Positions 16,097 to 26,884 of a stretch of 54,648 bases of DNA are shown piece after piece (the stretch's first letter is position 1; the number at the start of each line of letters is the position of its first letter). Under the pieces are notes generated by a model. That model did no database searches, was not told where the DNA came from, and saw nothing but the letters and a program-made list of their open reading frames with translations. Source of the stretch: an uncultured bacterium (GTDB lineage: Bacteria > Bacillota > Clostridia > UBA1381); assembly GCA_905215805.1 (NCBI GenBank), contig CAJMRL010000018.1:1-54648 (forward strand), given 5' to 3'. Made by a program: the position numbers and the translations under genes.

Positions 16097-19000
16097 AGCG
16101 AATAATTTCAGCCATAGTCGCAGTGGTAATGACTATTCTTTATATTCCAGTTTTTGCGGCTGACGAAACTGCTTCAAATACTATCGGTGAAACAGAGAAC
16201 ACAGCGATATTGAAAAATACGATACTGCATCTTTGGGATTTTTCGGACGAAAAGCAGGCAGCCGCGGACAGCGGGGCAATGGATGTGCCCGTGCTTTCGG
16301 GCAGTGCTGAATATAGTGCGGAGCACAAAAATGTAAGACTTACATCGGAAAGCGGCGCGGGGTTGTCTGTAAACCTGTCAGAGCCTGCTGCGGCGCAGTC
16401 ATCGGAAAATATAATTAATGTTGAATTCGATGTAAACTTCGGCAAGATAAATAAACAGTATTTTGGATACAGTATTACCGATAATGCAGGAAATAAGATT
16501 ATAGACTGCAATTTTTCGCCGTACAATTCATCATCAGCGGAAACGGACGGCTATCTGAAGATAGGCGGTGTGTCTGTGATAGAAGCGGCTGACGAATCGA
16601 GCGTTAATAATCAGATAGTCAGCTGCATATCGGCAGTAAATGCGGATGGTATGACTGCTGAGACAACACATTTCAGAAATGAGATAGATCTTGCGGGCGG
16701 AACGGCAACAGTCTATATTGCGGGCGGAAGCAGCTCCGGCAGTTTTACGGGAACATTTGATACGGAAGTTTTCAGTAATATTGCAGGCTTTGAGACATCG
16801 CTAACAAAGATGTCCACAAGCAGATATACATATTTCGATAACCTTAAAATTTCACAGTATCAGTATGTTACGCCGCCGCCGGACTCGGAGCTGGTACATT
16901 ATGTCACAGCAAAAGCAGAAGGCGGAACAACGGTGGTCGACACCTCGAAAATGGTATACGGCGGTCACATAACATCTTTCATGGTGACTACCGCTAAGGA
17001 CGGGGAACTTATAGATCAATATATGACCGAGGTGCTTGATAGTGTAAGCGTCAACACGGAGGGAGCGGAGAATATCGAAATTGCCCCGGTATATACGTAT
17101 ACCGGCATGGACGAAACGAAGTTCAATTCGGCGGACGGATTCACATTAAAGGATATCAATGTGCTCGGTGAAATTGCTGACGGACGCTACAACATGAGCT
17201 TTAAGAAAACGACTTCAAAAGTTACGGATATATATGTAAACGGCGGGATGGTCGTAAACAATGCAGAGCAGCCGGGGAACGGCAGAAGTAATCCTCGGGG
17301 CGCATTATGCGAAGCCAATGACGTAAAAATCGAGGGCGGTGCGGTGAATATAAAGACGCTGCGTACTGAGTACAGCGGCATTACATATCCTGACGCACCG
17401 ATATCGGAGATATCTATAGTGAAAGCGCCTTCGATAATCGAGAGAAAGACAAAGATAACTATTATGGGCGATTCGCTTGTGAGCAATTATTACGGGGGTA
17501 AAAAGACAGAGCTTGGCAGTTCCCAGACGGGGTGGGGACAGCAGCTTATAAATTTTCTTGACAGTGATAAATATGAGATCGTAAATCTTGCAAATTCGGG
17601 TCATTACGCGAGGATACTTTATGAAACGGCCATGAGCGGCGCAGTCTCGAATTCACTTGAAGGGGACATAATTCTTTGTCAGGTCGGATATAACGACAGA
17701 GTGCGCTCAAATGAGGCGGAAATGACTGAATATATGACGAAGATGGCGGAGGCGGCAAAAGCAGCGGGGATAACCATAATTTTCGTTGCGCCGCCGGCAA
17801 CCTGTGACGATGAAACAAAATACGGCAGCAGTTATGCAAATCCCATCGACACAACGGCTGCAGACTATGTTAATACCTCCTACAGTTACCCCGTGCGTTA
17901 CGGAGAGACGGTGAAGGAAACAGCCGAAAAACTCGGGGCGGGTTTTATAGATCTGTCAAGAATGAGTTACGATTATCTTACATCGCTTTACGGAACAGAT
18001 ATAGACGCCGCTCGGGAGCTGTATATCCAAAATATTGGTGTGAGCGACGGGATACATCTTTCCTATGCCGGAGCGATGAAATGGGCGTCATTTATAGCAC
18101 AGGAGCTATATGATAACGGTTATATAACAGATATTGACACTGAGTTTGATTATACTGTTACCGATACGGAGGGGAATATTATCGCCTGCAGTGTCTCTGA
18201 TGGGCCGGCAACTACGGAGCCTACCACAGCTCCGACAGAGGGAGCGGTATCGCCGGAGCCTACCGCAGCTCCGACAGAGGGAGCAGTATCGCCGGAGCCT
18301 GCCAAAGATCCGGAAGAGCCTGAACTCAACGGCGGCAGGATGCTTTTGTCCGAAGATTTTTCGGACGGCGGCTATGAGGATTGGATTGATTCAAAAAAGA
18401 CACTGAGCATAAAGCAGGATGAGGTAAACGGCAATTATTTGTCAATGAATGTATCGTCAAGCGACAGCGGCGCATATAGGCTGTTTGAAGAGACTGAAAA
18501 GCCGGTTTTGCAGTACAGCTATGAATGCGATGTACGCCTGAAGGCCGGAAATAACAAGAGCACACAGCTTGCGCTGATGTCAGATGGCTATACCTTCAGT
18601 TCGAATAATGTAAATTACGGCATAGGAAGCGGCTATATATTCAAGCTGTATTCCGTAAATTCCACAGATTGGACAATAAATCCCGATACGGACAACAAAA
18701 CGGTTACGATACCAAATACGGAATGGGTGCATCTGAAAGTCAGCAGTGATTCAGAGAGCGGTACGACGTGGCTGAAGCTTACAAATGGTGAGGATATTCT
18801 TTACAGCGGTGCGATAACGCCGTATTCTGAAAAGAATGTTCCCGTAGGGCTTCATCTGCGCGGAGGAAAGAATAATGCGGTCATAGATGTAGATAATCTG
18901 AGCTTGACGGTAGTCGAGGACAATAGGTTCAGCGGCTATTCAGCGTTCAGGAACGAAAGCAATGTCGGCGCTGTGATAATTCCCGGTATTGAGGGAAATG

Positions 19001-20754
19001 TCTGTGCGGCGCTGTATGACGGCGAGGGCAGATTGCTCGGCGTAAGGACGGCTGAAGGCTCCGAAGAAGCGCAGACTTTAAAGTTCCCGATTCCCAAAGA
19101 AAGCGGTGCATATATGAAAATATTCAACTGGACGGACGATATGCAGCCTTTGTCCGATGCGAGTGAGACGATCGATATTGATAGTCTCAACGAGAAAAAT
19201 TCCGATTATCTTTTATACGGCAGGAGCGTATACGCCTTCGGAGACAGTATTGTGTTCGGACATACCAAGCCGGAAGAGTCTTTCATGCAGCTTATTGCTG
19301 AAGATTATAATATGGATCTGGCGATGTATGCCGTAAATGGCGCAACGGTTGTCAATACGGACAGCTCCGAAAAAGAGGATGCTTCGGAATCCAAAGAAAG
19401 CAATTATATAATAAATCAGATACGGAACGCATCGTCAGAGGCGCCGGATATGATAGTATTTGATGGCTATACTAACGACGCATACGGCGATCCGGAAACA
19501 GATAGCTTTAATTCGAAAGGCGCACATATCAACATCATGGAAAACCTCGGTGAGATACAGGGCAGCGATGCGGCGGAATTTGACAATAAGACCTTCTGCG
19601 GCGGCTTTGAGGAGATAATATATACGATGAAGCAGAAGTGGCCGGATACGCCTATCGTATTCGTGACGATACATAAATCCGGCGGCAGGGATTGGGATAT
19701 CCAGTGCAAGCTTCGCGAGCTGGCAATACAGATGTGCGATGAATGGGGAGTATACGTTGCAGATGTGTTCAATGATACATCGCTGGATACTAATGACCCT
19801 GAGCAGATGAAAAATTATATTATAAACGGTGCGGGTTCACATCCTAACGTTGAGGCATGCCGCGAGTTCTATATTCCGGTGGTGACCGCCGCTATGAAGG
19901 AGGCTTCTGAAAACAACATGGAATTTTCAGTGCTGCCCGATAATATAAACGATAAGGTCGATCTTGCGGTGTTTGCGGGTCAGTCGAACATGTCGGGACG
20001 CGGTTCGGCGGCGGACGCTGTGGTATGCGATATAAACGCGGGTTTTGAATACAAGGCGATAAGCGATCCGGCAACACTTGTGAGAATTGAAGAGCCGTTT
20101 GGTCTCGGAGAGGACAAAGAAGGTTCTATAGCCGATTTTAACAGCGACGGAACGAGCAAGCGTACCGGAAGCATGGTGAGCGCTGCTGTTGACGAATACT
20201 ATAGGCAGACCGGCAGACAGCTTGTCGCAGTATCGGCCTCGATCGGCGGTTCAAGCACGGCAGAATGGCTTGACAATTATATCTATGACGCTGTGGGCCG
20301 CCTTGACGCTGCAAAGCGGTTTCTGACCCGAAACGGAATAGAGATAGGCAGGACCTTTGTGGTATGGTGTCAGGGCGAAAGCGATGGTGACCAAAAAATG
20401 ACCGCGGAGGATTATACAGCTAATACAAAGGATATATTTGACTTTTTTAAACGGCACGGAGCTGAAAAGTGCTTTATGGTGCAGACGGGTCATTATAATT
20501 ATATCGACTACCCGGGCATAACGAAAGGGCATACCGGCGAGGAATGGGATGAGAGCTATGGAGTGATACGCGGTGCACAGACGGCGATGTGTTGCGCGGA
20601 TGAAGATTTTGTTCTCGCAGGCAGCTTTGAGCCGTATATAGAGGATATGAAGGACAGATATCATTATTATCAGAGCGCGTATAACGCGGTAGGGCAAACG
20701 GTCGGACAAAATATAGCAGACTTTTATGAGAATGAAGGCTTGGGAGGAGAATGA
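16093..20754 (+). CDS. Secreted triple-esterase protein: CE12-like SGNH, second SGNH, SASA/CE6-like
   Basis: A 1553-residue secreted protein with signal peptide 1-22 (ending VFA). The order is: a binding domain (about 45-260); a beta-sandwich; SGNH hydrolase 1 with GDSL (S461), GYND (532-535) and DGIH (D652, H655); a TEPT/AAPTEG linker (about 700-730); and a second concanavalin-like domain. Next is a short module with MKIFNWTDDMQPL, then SGNH hydrolase 2 with GDSI (S1052), DGYTND and SHPN (H1250; no Asp three residues earlier). Last comes a sialate-O-acetylesterase-like domain with AGQSNMSG (S1298) and WCQGESDG. Three esterase folds on one chain suggest simultaneous deacetylation of several positions. 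The gene overlaps GH2 by 4 nt and lies 1 nt before GH115. Substrates are inferred. Confidence 0.86.
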   Translation: MKRIISAIVAVVMTILYIPVFAADETASNTIGETENTAILKNTILHLWDFSDEKQAAADSGAMDVPVLSGSAEYSAEHKNVRLTSESGAGLSVNLSEPAAAQSSENIINVEFDVNFGKINKQYFGYSITDNAGNKIIDCNFSPYNSSSAETDGYLKIGGVSVIEAADESSVNNQIVSCISAVNADGMTAETTHFRNEIDLAGGTATVYIAGGSSSGSFTGTFDTEVFSNIAGFETSLTKMSTSRYTYFDNLKISQYQYVTPPPDSELVHYVTAKAEGGTTVVDTSKMVYGGHITSFMVTTAKDGELIDQYMTEVLDSVSVNTEGAENIEIAPVYTYTGMDETKFNSADGFTLKDINVLGEIADGRYNMSFKKTTSKVTDIYVNGGMVVNNAEQPGNGRSNPRGALCEANDVKIEGGAVNIKTLRTEYSGITYPDAPISEISIVKAPSIIERKTKITIMGDSLVSNYYGGKKTELGSSQTGWGQQLINFLDSDKYEIVNLANSGHYARILYETAMSGAVSNSLEGDIILCQVGYNDRVRSNEAEMTEYMTKMAEAAKAAGITIIFVAPPATCDDETKYGSSYANPIDTTAADYVNTSYSYPVRYGETVKETAEKLGAGFIDLSRMSYDYLTSLYGTDIDAARELYIQNIGVSDGIHLSYAGAMKWASFIAQELYDNGYITDIDTEFDYTVTDTEGNIIACSVSDGPATTEPTTAPTEGAVSPEPTAAPTEGAVSPEPAKDPEEPELNGGRMLLSEDFSDGGYEDWIDSKKTLSIKQDEVNGNYLSMNVSSSDSGAYRLFEETEKPVLQYSYECDVRLKAGNNKSTQLALMSDGYTFSSNNVNYGIGSGYIFKLYSVNSTDWTINPDTDNKTVTIPNTEWVHLKVSSDSESGTTWLKLTNGEDILYSGAITPYSEKNVPVGLHLRGGKNNAVIDVDNLSLTVVEDNRFSGYSAFRNESNVGAVIIPGIEGNVCAALYDGEGRLLGVRTAEGSEEAQTLKFPIPKESGAYMKIFNWTDDMQPLSDASETIDIDSLNEKNSDYLLYGRSVYAFGDSIVFGHTKPEESFMQLIAEDYNMDLAMYAVNGATVVNTDSSEKEDASESKESNYIINQIRNASSEAPDMIVFDGYTNDAYGDPETDSFNSKGAHINIMENLGEIQGSDAAEFDNKTFCGGFEEIIYTMKQKWPDTPIVFVTIHKSGGRDWDIQCKLRELAIQMCDEWGVYVADVFNDTSLDTNDPEQMKNYIINGAGSHPNVEACREFYIPVVTAAMKEASENNMEFSVLPDNINDKVDLAVFAGQSNMSGRGSAADAVVCDINAGFEYKAISDPATLVRIEEPFGLGEDKEGSIADFNSDGTSKRTGSMVSAAVDEYYRQTGRQLVAVSASIGGSSTAEWLDNYIYDAVGRLDAAKRFLTRNGIEIGRTFVVWCQGESDGDQKMTAEDYTANTKDIFDFFKRHGAEKCFMVQTGHYNYIDYPGITKGHTGEEWDESYGVIRGAQTAMCCADEDFVLAGSFEPYIEDMKDRYHYYQSAYNAVGQTVGQNIADFYENEGLGGE

Positions 20755-20755
20755 G

Positions 20756-23700
20756 ATGAAGCGAATAATTTCAGCCATAATCGCAGTGGTAATGACTATT
20801 CTTTATATTCCTGTTTTTGCGGACGCCGAAACGGTTTCAAATACCGTTTGGGGTTACGTGAGCAGTGCGGATGGAGATATAGAGATAGCGTCAAAAACAA
20901 AAGTACCTAATATTTATATTGATGAGCAGAACGATTATCCGGGCGTCGCACGTGCAGCGGGCGATCTGCTGTCAGATATTGAAGCTGTTACAGGTGTAAC
21001 GGCAAATATCGTAAATGATGCTGAAAATGCGGATATTATTGTAGGAACAATAGGAAAATCGGCTGCTGTGGACAGTCTTATAACGGAGGGCAAGCTTGAT
21101 GTTTCGGAGATTGAAGGGCAATGGGAAGCATTCACACTTCGTAATATAGACGGAACACTCGTGATAGCAGGCGCGGATAAGCGCGGCACGATTTACGGAA
21201 TATACGACCTTTCGGAAAAGATGGGTGTGTCACCGTGGGAATGGTGGGCAGATGTTACACCATCGCACTCGGACGCGATCTATGTGTCTCTTCCGGAAAA
21301 CGGATATACCGAGGGTGCGCCGAGCGTGAAGTACAGAGGTATTTTTATAAATCAGGAATATAATTTATGGAATTGGGCTAAATCGCTTGACGGCGATATT
21401 GGAATAGGCACTGAAACCTATAAAAAGATATTTGAGCTGCTTTTAAGATTGAAGGCAAATTATCTGTGGCCCGCAATGCACGAATATACTCAGGCATTTA
21501 ATGTAAACCCTGAAAATGCGAGACTTGCCGACGAATACGGTATTGTTATGGGTACTTCACACTGCGAAATGCTTTTAAGAAACAATATGGGCGAGCTTTT
21601 GGATTTTCAGGAGCGATGGATCAGCGAGCATCCGAACGCAAAGCTGTATATGTTTAAGGACAATAGCTTAAATGCGGACGTGGCATATGATTATACGGAC
21701 GTGGACGCGGAGGGCAACCCTGTTGACAATAAACAGTTCGTTGAGGATTACTGGCGCGAGCGCGTGAGGGCTAACAAGGACTATGAAAGCAATTTTACTA
21801 TCGGTATGCGCGGAGTTCATGATGGAGCATGGAATCCTGTTTCGGCAAAAACTGATGAGGAGAAGATAGAACTTCTTGAGGAAATTATAAAGAAACAGAG
21901 AGAAATTCTTTCCCAAGAAATTGGAAAGCCTGCGGAGGAAATACCGCAGACCTTTATTCCGTATAAAGAAATTTTACCGTTGTATAACGCGGGACTGGAG
22001 GTTCCGGACGATGTTACGATTATGTGGACAAATGATAACTACGGTCATATAAGACAAAGCTCTAATGAGGAAGAACGCCAAAGAAGCGGCGGCGGAGGTA
22101 TGTATTATCATGTCAGCTATTACGGCAGACCGTCAAGCGTTATTTGGAACGGCGGAACACAGCTTGGACTTATCAAGGAAGAAATGACAAAGGCATATGA
22201 CAGCGGCGCGGATACTGTTTGGATATTAAATGTCGGTCCGCTCAAAGGCTTTGAAAATCAGACTGAATATTTCCTTGATTTGGGAAGAAATATTGATAAA
22301 GTACGAAACATAAGCGTTAAGGATTATGTAAAAGACAATGCAAAGCATTATTTTGATTTTAATGATGAACAAGCCGAAGAATACGCAGAAATTCAGTGCG
22401 AATTTCTTGAATTGGCAAATTCGCGCCGACCTGATTTTATGACGCAGGGCTTGTATTCCATTACAAGCTATGGCGATGAAGGACAAATAGTTGCAGATAG
22501 ATATGACAGCTTACTAAAACGAAGTGAAGCATTGTATAATTCACTGCCTGATGATAAAAAGCCGTCATTCTATGAATTGCAGTTATACGCTGTGAAATCT
22601 GCAAATAATATTATTCATACCTTCATTGGTGCTGATAAAGCAGCTTTGTATAAAGCTCAGGGACGCGGAGCGGGCGTCAATAAATACGCTGAGGAGTCTG
22701 AGTCTGCATGGGCAAAAATTACCGATGATATGAATGAGTACAATACAATGCTTGACGGAAAATGGAATAATGTTGTAAATCCATTCCAAAAGAAGGAAAG
22801 CGGCTCATGGGATATAATGCGGAATTGGAAGAGCGACAACTCTACCGCTGTTCTTGAAACGGTAGACACGCTTCCATATACAGAAATGGGAATAGCGGTC
22901 GAAAATCAGCAGGATATAAATACCGCTCCCGTTCTTGAATTTTCAGGATATACAAAAGACGTAAGATTTATCGATATCTTTAACAAGGGTACAGGCTCGT
23001 TTGACTGGAAAGCATCGGCTGATGCGGACTGGATAATTTTCAATAAGGAAAGCGGAACGGTCTGCGATGACGACAGGATATATGCAGGTATCGATTGGGA
23101 CAGCGTGCCGGATGGCAACAGTACGGCAAAAATCACTATTACCCGTTATATCGGCGAAAACGCTGTTCAGTCAAAAACAATAGATGTTATAGTAAATAAT
23201 GATGTAAAAGACCTGCCGGAAAAAACATATGCCGAGGCAAACGGATATGTTTCAATGGAGGCTGAGCATTACACGAGAAGCACCTCAAAAAGCTCCGGAG
23301 AAAGCTCGTTGACCGACGGTGTTGTGACGGGCAGTGAACCTAAGCTTATTACGAATGCTTCGGACGGCGTCGGCGTCGTTGCCGTATACAATCAGGACGG
23401 AACGCTCTCATCGGTTCAGACATCAACAAACTATTCTGAAGGAGCATATATATTTGAAAAGCCGATAGCTCTCAACGCGGATGAGACCGTTAAGGGAATG
23501 GTGTGGTCGTCATTTGAGGAAATGCGCCCGATTAAAGACGCATACGGCTTGGCGGAGGAACAGTCTGCTGCGGTATATGAATGGCAGGAGCAGGACGATT
23601 TCGGCAGGAGCGGTACAAGCATGAAGCTTATGCCGAATACTGATGATAGTATATCGGATAACAGCGTTTATCTTGAATACGATATATATTTTGAAAGCAC

Positions 23701-26700
23701 CGGCACATTTAATGTTGACGTATACAGAATGCCTACGCTCAATGAGCGCGGTGGAATGAATTTTGCCGTAGGCATAGACGAAAGCACTCCTACAGTGCTT
23801 GAGGGATGCAACAAATACTACAACAATTCAAACGGTACCGACAAATGGGGCAAGGGTATATTGAACAATAGCGAGATGCTCACTGCATCTATTACAGTGA
23901 CGGAGCCGGGAATACATCATCTCAGGCTTTACGGCATTGATCCCGGTGTGACGATAGATAAAATGGTTATAACGACCGGGGAGAAGTTCGATTCATATTA
24001 CGGCGCACCGGAGAGCTATAACACGACCTATAATAACAAGGCGGCGGAAATACCTGAGCCTTCAACGGCAGCAACCGAGAGCACTGGAGATGTGACAGCT
24101 TTGTTTACACCGCAGCTTTATACATCAGGCATAAGCCTTGACGGAGACGCTGTTACGGGTGTTGGAATAATTAAGCTTGCAGATATTTCGAACGCACATA
24201 TAACCGTTGCAGCATATGACGACAGTGGAATAATGCTTGACAGCCAAACTGTAACCGATGATTTTTCAGAAGTAAATATAAATGAAAAGGCAACGATACC
24301 GGTCAGCTTCAATATTCCGCAGGACACTGCTGAGATACAGGTCATAGTATATGACGGGAATGAAACACTCAATGCGCTCTCACCTGTGTACGCGACCGAT
24401 GTAAATTCTGTTTCGCTCATGGCAACCTATGACAACGGTACTATTGAAGTGAGACAGGACCTCGGCAGGTACACCGGCAAGGAGGCTATATGCCTTATCA
24501 CAGACGCGGATTCCGGCGAAACGGTATATATCAGACAGGAGACTGTCGGAGAAAATACGTTCAAGACGATCACAACAGGAGAGCTGGACAGCACGTATAA
24601 TGTAAATATAGGGGTTTCTGGAAACGGTATGGTTATAACTGAAAAAGCATATACGGAAAAGCATATAGAGACGGATAATCCGGAGAAGAGCGAGACGCTG
24701 TATTCATGGGATTTCTCGGAAGAATCGCAGACGGCGTCGGAGGGAAGCAATATCCCTGTTCTTGGCGGAAATGCCGCATATGACAGTGGAAATCAGGCTG
24801 TTAAAATGACTTCGACAGACAAGTCCGGCGGTAAAATGAGCGTGACGTTTGATGAGCCGGTGAAGACTGTGCAGGGACAGGAAATAACCGTTGTCTCCAA
24901 AATTGCCTACGGCAGGGAGGACGGCAAGCATATGGATTATACGATAACCGACTCGAACGGAAACGAGCTTGTGGGCTCACATATCAGCATATATTCAGGA
25001 AGCACGGCTCAGTCGCTAAGAATAGGCGGAGAAGAGCAGCTCAACGGCGGACTGCCTGCAGGTATAACCACCAAAAACAAGGATAAGGATGGCATAAAGA
25101 ACGGTTATTCTACATTTACGGTAACGCTGTCCCCGGATACAAACACTATAACGCTTAAGGTATCGAATGCGGAGGATGAAAGTACCTTTACGGGTAAATT
25201 CCCGGAGGGTTCAAGCTATGACCTTGGCGCGCTGAATTTTTCAACAACGCATACATGGGCGTCAAGAAGCTGCTATGTTGATGATATTTCGGTGACGAAA
25301 ACGACAGCTCCGAGCTATACAATGAGCTTCGATGTGCAGGATACTTCCGGCGAGAAGATTGATAAAGCAACTATCGAGGTTACAGATGTAAAGTATGGCA
25401 CAGTCATAGAGCCGGAGACCGACGGAACATATCACCTCTGCGACGGCATCTACAGCTATACCGTAACGGCGGATGGATATGAGCCTGTAAAGGCAGAGCT
25501 TGAGCTTTCACAGGCGACTCTGTCACGAACAATAGCGGTTACGATGGAAAAGTCAGGGTCAACCGACCCTGACCCCACTCCCACATCGGGACCGTCTGAC
25601 GAAAAGACGGCGACAATAACGATACAATATCGCGATGAGGAGGATAACAAGATAAAAGACGATTATGTCTTTACTGAGAAATATAATGAAGGCGATACCT
25701 ATACTGTATCCGATGATCTGAAAAAGGATTTCACTGTAAAGACAGAGAGCGGACTCTATAATCTGTATACCATAAACGAGGATCGTTCACAGCTCGAAGC
25801 GCCGTATGAAGAAAGCATGACGCTTAAGATAGAATTCAATAATTCCGCGCAGTATGACTATTACGAGGATTTTGAAAATTATACGCTTGACACTTCAAAC
25901 TGGCATGTGCAGAAGGGAAATTCGATCGTGCCTACAGTAGAGACGGACGCTTCAAAATATATTAAATACTCCTCAGGCAGCTCCACCACCGGCGGGTATA
26001 TGACCTTCGGTGAGATCAATACCGAGACTAAAACGGTGCATATAACCGCGGATGTGAAGTTTACTCCGGCAACCGAAGCACAGTCAAACGGAAAGATAGG
26101 AAACAGCCAGTTCGCTATCAGCAATGTATTGCCGTCCTTCAGCGGCACAAATATAACATATGGAATAAACAGCAGCTGTAGGGGACATATAATAGTGTTT
26201 GAATACAACAGCGGTAAAACGCTTGCCGTGAACGGAAATGAGCTCAGCACTGATTTTATCGGTGATTGGATGCATCTCGAGGCTGATGTTAATTTCAGCG
26301 ATAAGAGTGCGTCTATAACTGTAACCAATGACAGCGGACTAAAGGCTGAATTTGAGGACGCGAAAATATACAGCTCGTCCTTTGACGGTAACATCGGATC
26401 TTATTACATGCGCGGCGCGGGTGCGTACGGTATGGTAAGCGCCGATAATATTACTGTTAAGGTCACAGGTGACGGCGGCGAGCGAGTACCGGATATTGAA
26501 AGCGATATCAACTTAAAGTCAGTATATGCGTTCGGCGACAGCATAGTCTACGGAGATGAGGCGCCCCAAGAATCATTTATGCAATTTATTGCAGACGACT
26601 ATGCTGTTGATCTGAATATGATGGCTAAAAACGGAGCAATGGTGATGCCGGGCAGCAACAGTATCATATCACAGGTAAATAACGCGCCTGAGGAAGCTCC

Positions 26701-26884
26701 TGACTTTGTGGTATTTGACGGCTACACAAACGATGCCTACGGCAGCTCCGATTCCGATGAGTTCAATTCAAGCGGTTCGCATAAGGATATAACTCAGTGC
26801 TACGGCGAGATCACGCCTGAGGGAACTGAGGAGTTTGACACCTCAGGCTTGTTTTTTTATATGCACAAAAAAACAAGCTCCTAA
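20756..26884 (+). CDS. Secreted GH115 alpha-glucuronidase with binding modules and a truncated SGNH domain
   Basis: A 2042-residue protein. The start is the ATG at 20756 (GGGAGGAG just upstream; an in-frame ATG 30 bp earlier lies in the previous gene). The signal peptide is nearly identical to that of the preceding gene. A GH115 catalytic region covers about 25-830, with VKYRGIFINQEYNLWNW, LKANYLWPAMHEYTQAF and YGIVMGTSHCEM. Family members remove (4-O-methyl-)glucuronic acid from polysaccharide. Then come a carbohydrate-binding region with the module MVWSSFEEMRPI, a concanavalin-like domain, a carboxypeptidase-regulatory-like domain, a MucBP-like segment and a second concanavalin-like domain. 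The final SGNH domain starts with GDSI (S1929) and DGYTND but stops after about 115 residues, before the catalytic His, where the frame runs into the opposite operon's terminator. The GH115 part is intact; the tail is a deletion remnant. Confidence 0.85.
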   Translation: MKRIISAIIAVVMTILYIPVFADAETVSNTVWGYVSSADGDIEIASKTKVPNIYIDEQNDYPGVARAAGDLLSDIEAVTGVTANIVNDAENADIIVGTIGKSAAVDSLITEGKLDVSEIEGQWEAFTLRNIDGTLVIAGADKRGTIYGIYDLSEKMGVSPWEWWADVTPSHSDAIYVSLPENGYTEGAPSVKYRGIFINQEYNLWNWAKSLDGDIGIGTETYKKIFELLLRLKANYLWPAMHEYTQAFNVNPENARLADEYGIVMGTSHCEMLLRNNMGELLDFQERWISEHPNAKLYMFKDNSLNADVAYDYTDVDAEGNPVDNKQFVEDYWRERVRANKDYESNFTIGMRGVHDGAWNPVSAKTDEEKIELLEEIIKKQREILSQEIGKPAEEIPQTFIPYKEILPLYNAGLEVPDDVTIMWTNDNYGHIRQSSNEEERQRSGGGGMYYHVSYYGRPSSVIWNGGTQLGLIKEEMTKAYDSGADTVWILNVGPLKGFENQTEYFLDLGRNIDKVRNISVKDYVKDNAKHYFDFNDEQAEEYAEIQCEFLELANSRRPDFMTQGLYSITSYGDEGQIVADRYDSLLKRSEALYNSLPDDKKPSFYELQLYAVKSANNIIHTFIGADKAALYKAQGRGAGVNKYAEESESAWAKITDDMNEYNTMLDGKWNNVVNPFQKKESGSWDIMRNWKSDNSTAVLETVDTLPYTEMGIAVENQQDINTAPVLEFSGYTKDVRFIDIFNKGTGSFDWKASADADWIIFNKESGTVCDDDRIYAGIDWDSVPDGNSTAKITITRYIGENAVQSKTIDVIVNNDVKDLPEKTYAEANGYVSMEAEHYTRSTSKSSGESSLTDGVVTGSEPKLITNASDGVGVVAVYNQDGTLSSVQTSTNYSEGAYIFEKPIALNADETVKGMVWSSFEEMRPIKDAYGLAEEQSAAVYEWQEQDDFGRSGTSMKLMPNTDDSISDNSVYLEYDIYFESTGTFNVDVYRMPTLNERGGMNFAVGIDESTPTVLEGCNKYYNNSNGTDKWGKGILNNSEMLTASITVTEPGIHHLRLYGIDPGVTIDKMVITTGEKFDSYYGAPESYNTTYNNKAAEIPEPSTAATESTGDVTALFTPQLYTSGISLDGDAVTGVGIIKLADISNAHITVAAYDDSGIMLDSQTVTDDFSEVNINEKATIPVSFNIPQDTAEIQVIVYDGNETLNALSPVYATDVNSVSLMATYDNGTIEVRQDLGRYTGKEAICLITDADSGETVYIRQETVGENTFKTITTGELDSTYNVNIGVSGNGMVITEKAYTEKHIETDNPEKSETLYSWDFSEESQTASEGSNIPVLGGNAAYDSGNQAVKMTSTDKSGGKMSVTFDEPVKTVQGQEITVVSKIAYGREDGKHMDYTITDSNGNELVGSHISIYSGSTAQSLRIGGEEQLNGGLPAGITTKNKDKDGIKNGYSTFTVTLSPDTNTITLKVSNAEDESTFTGKFPEGSSYDLGALNFSTTHTWASRSCYVDDISVTKTTAPSYTMSFDVQDTSGEKIDKATIEVTDVKYGTVIEPETDGTYHLCDGIYSYTVTADGYEPVKAELELSQATLSRTIAVTMEKSGSTDPDPTPTSGPSDEKTATITIQYRDEEDNKIKDDYVFTEKYNEGDTYTVSDDLKKDFTVKTESGLYNLYTINEDRSQLEAPYEESMTLKIEFNNSAQYDYYEDFENYTLDTSNWHVQKGNSIVPTVETDASKYIKYSSGSSTTGGYMTFGEINTETKTVHITADVKFTPATEAQSNGKIGNSQFAISNVLPSFSGTNITYGINSSCRGHIIVFEYNSGKTLAVNGNELSTDFIGDWMHLEADVNFSDKSASITVTNDSGLKAEFEDAKIYSSSFDGNIGSYYMRGAGAYGMVSADNITVKVTGDGGERVPDIESDINLKSVYAFGDSIVYGDEAPQESFMQFIADDYAVDLNMMAKNGAMVMPGSNSIISQVNNAPEEAPDFVVFDGYTNDAYGSSDSDEFNSSGSHKDITQCYGEITPEGTEEFDTSGLFFYMHKKTSS

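Noticed and set aside
25879..26394. Open frame of 171 codons opposite the GH115 gene
   Set aside because: Composition follows the antisense of a repeat-rich secreted protein; no start signals.
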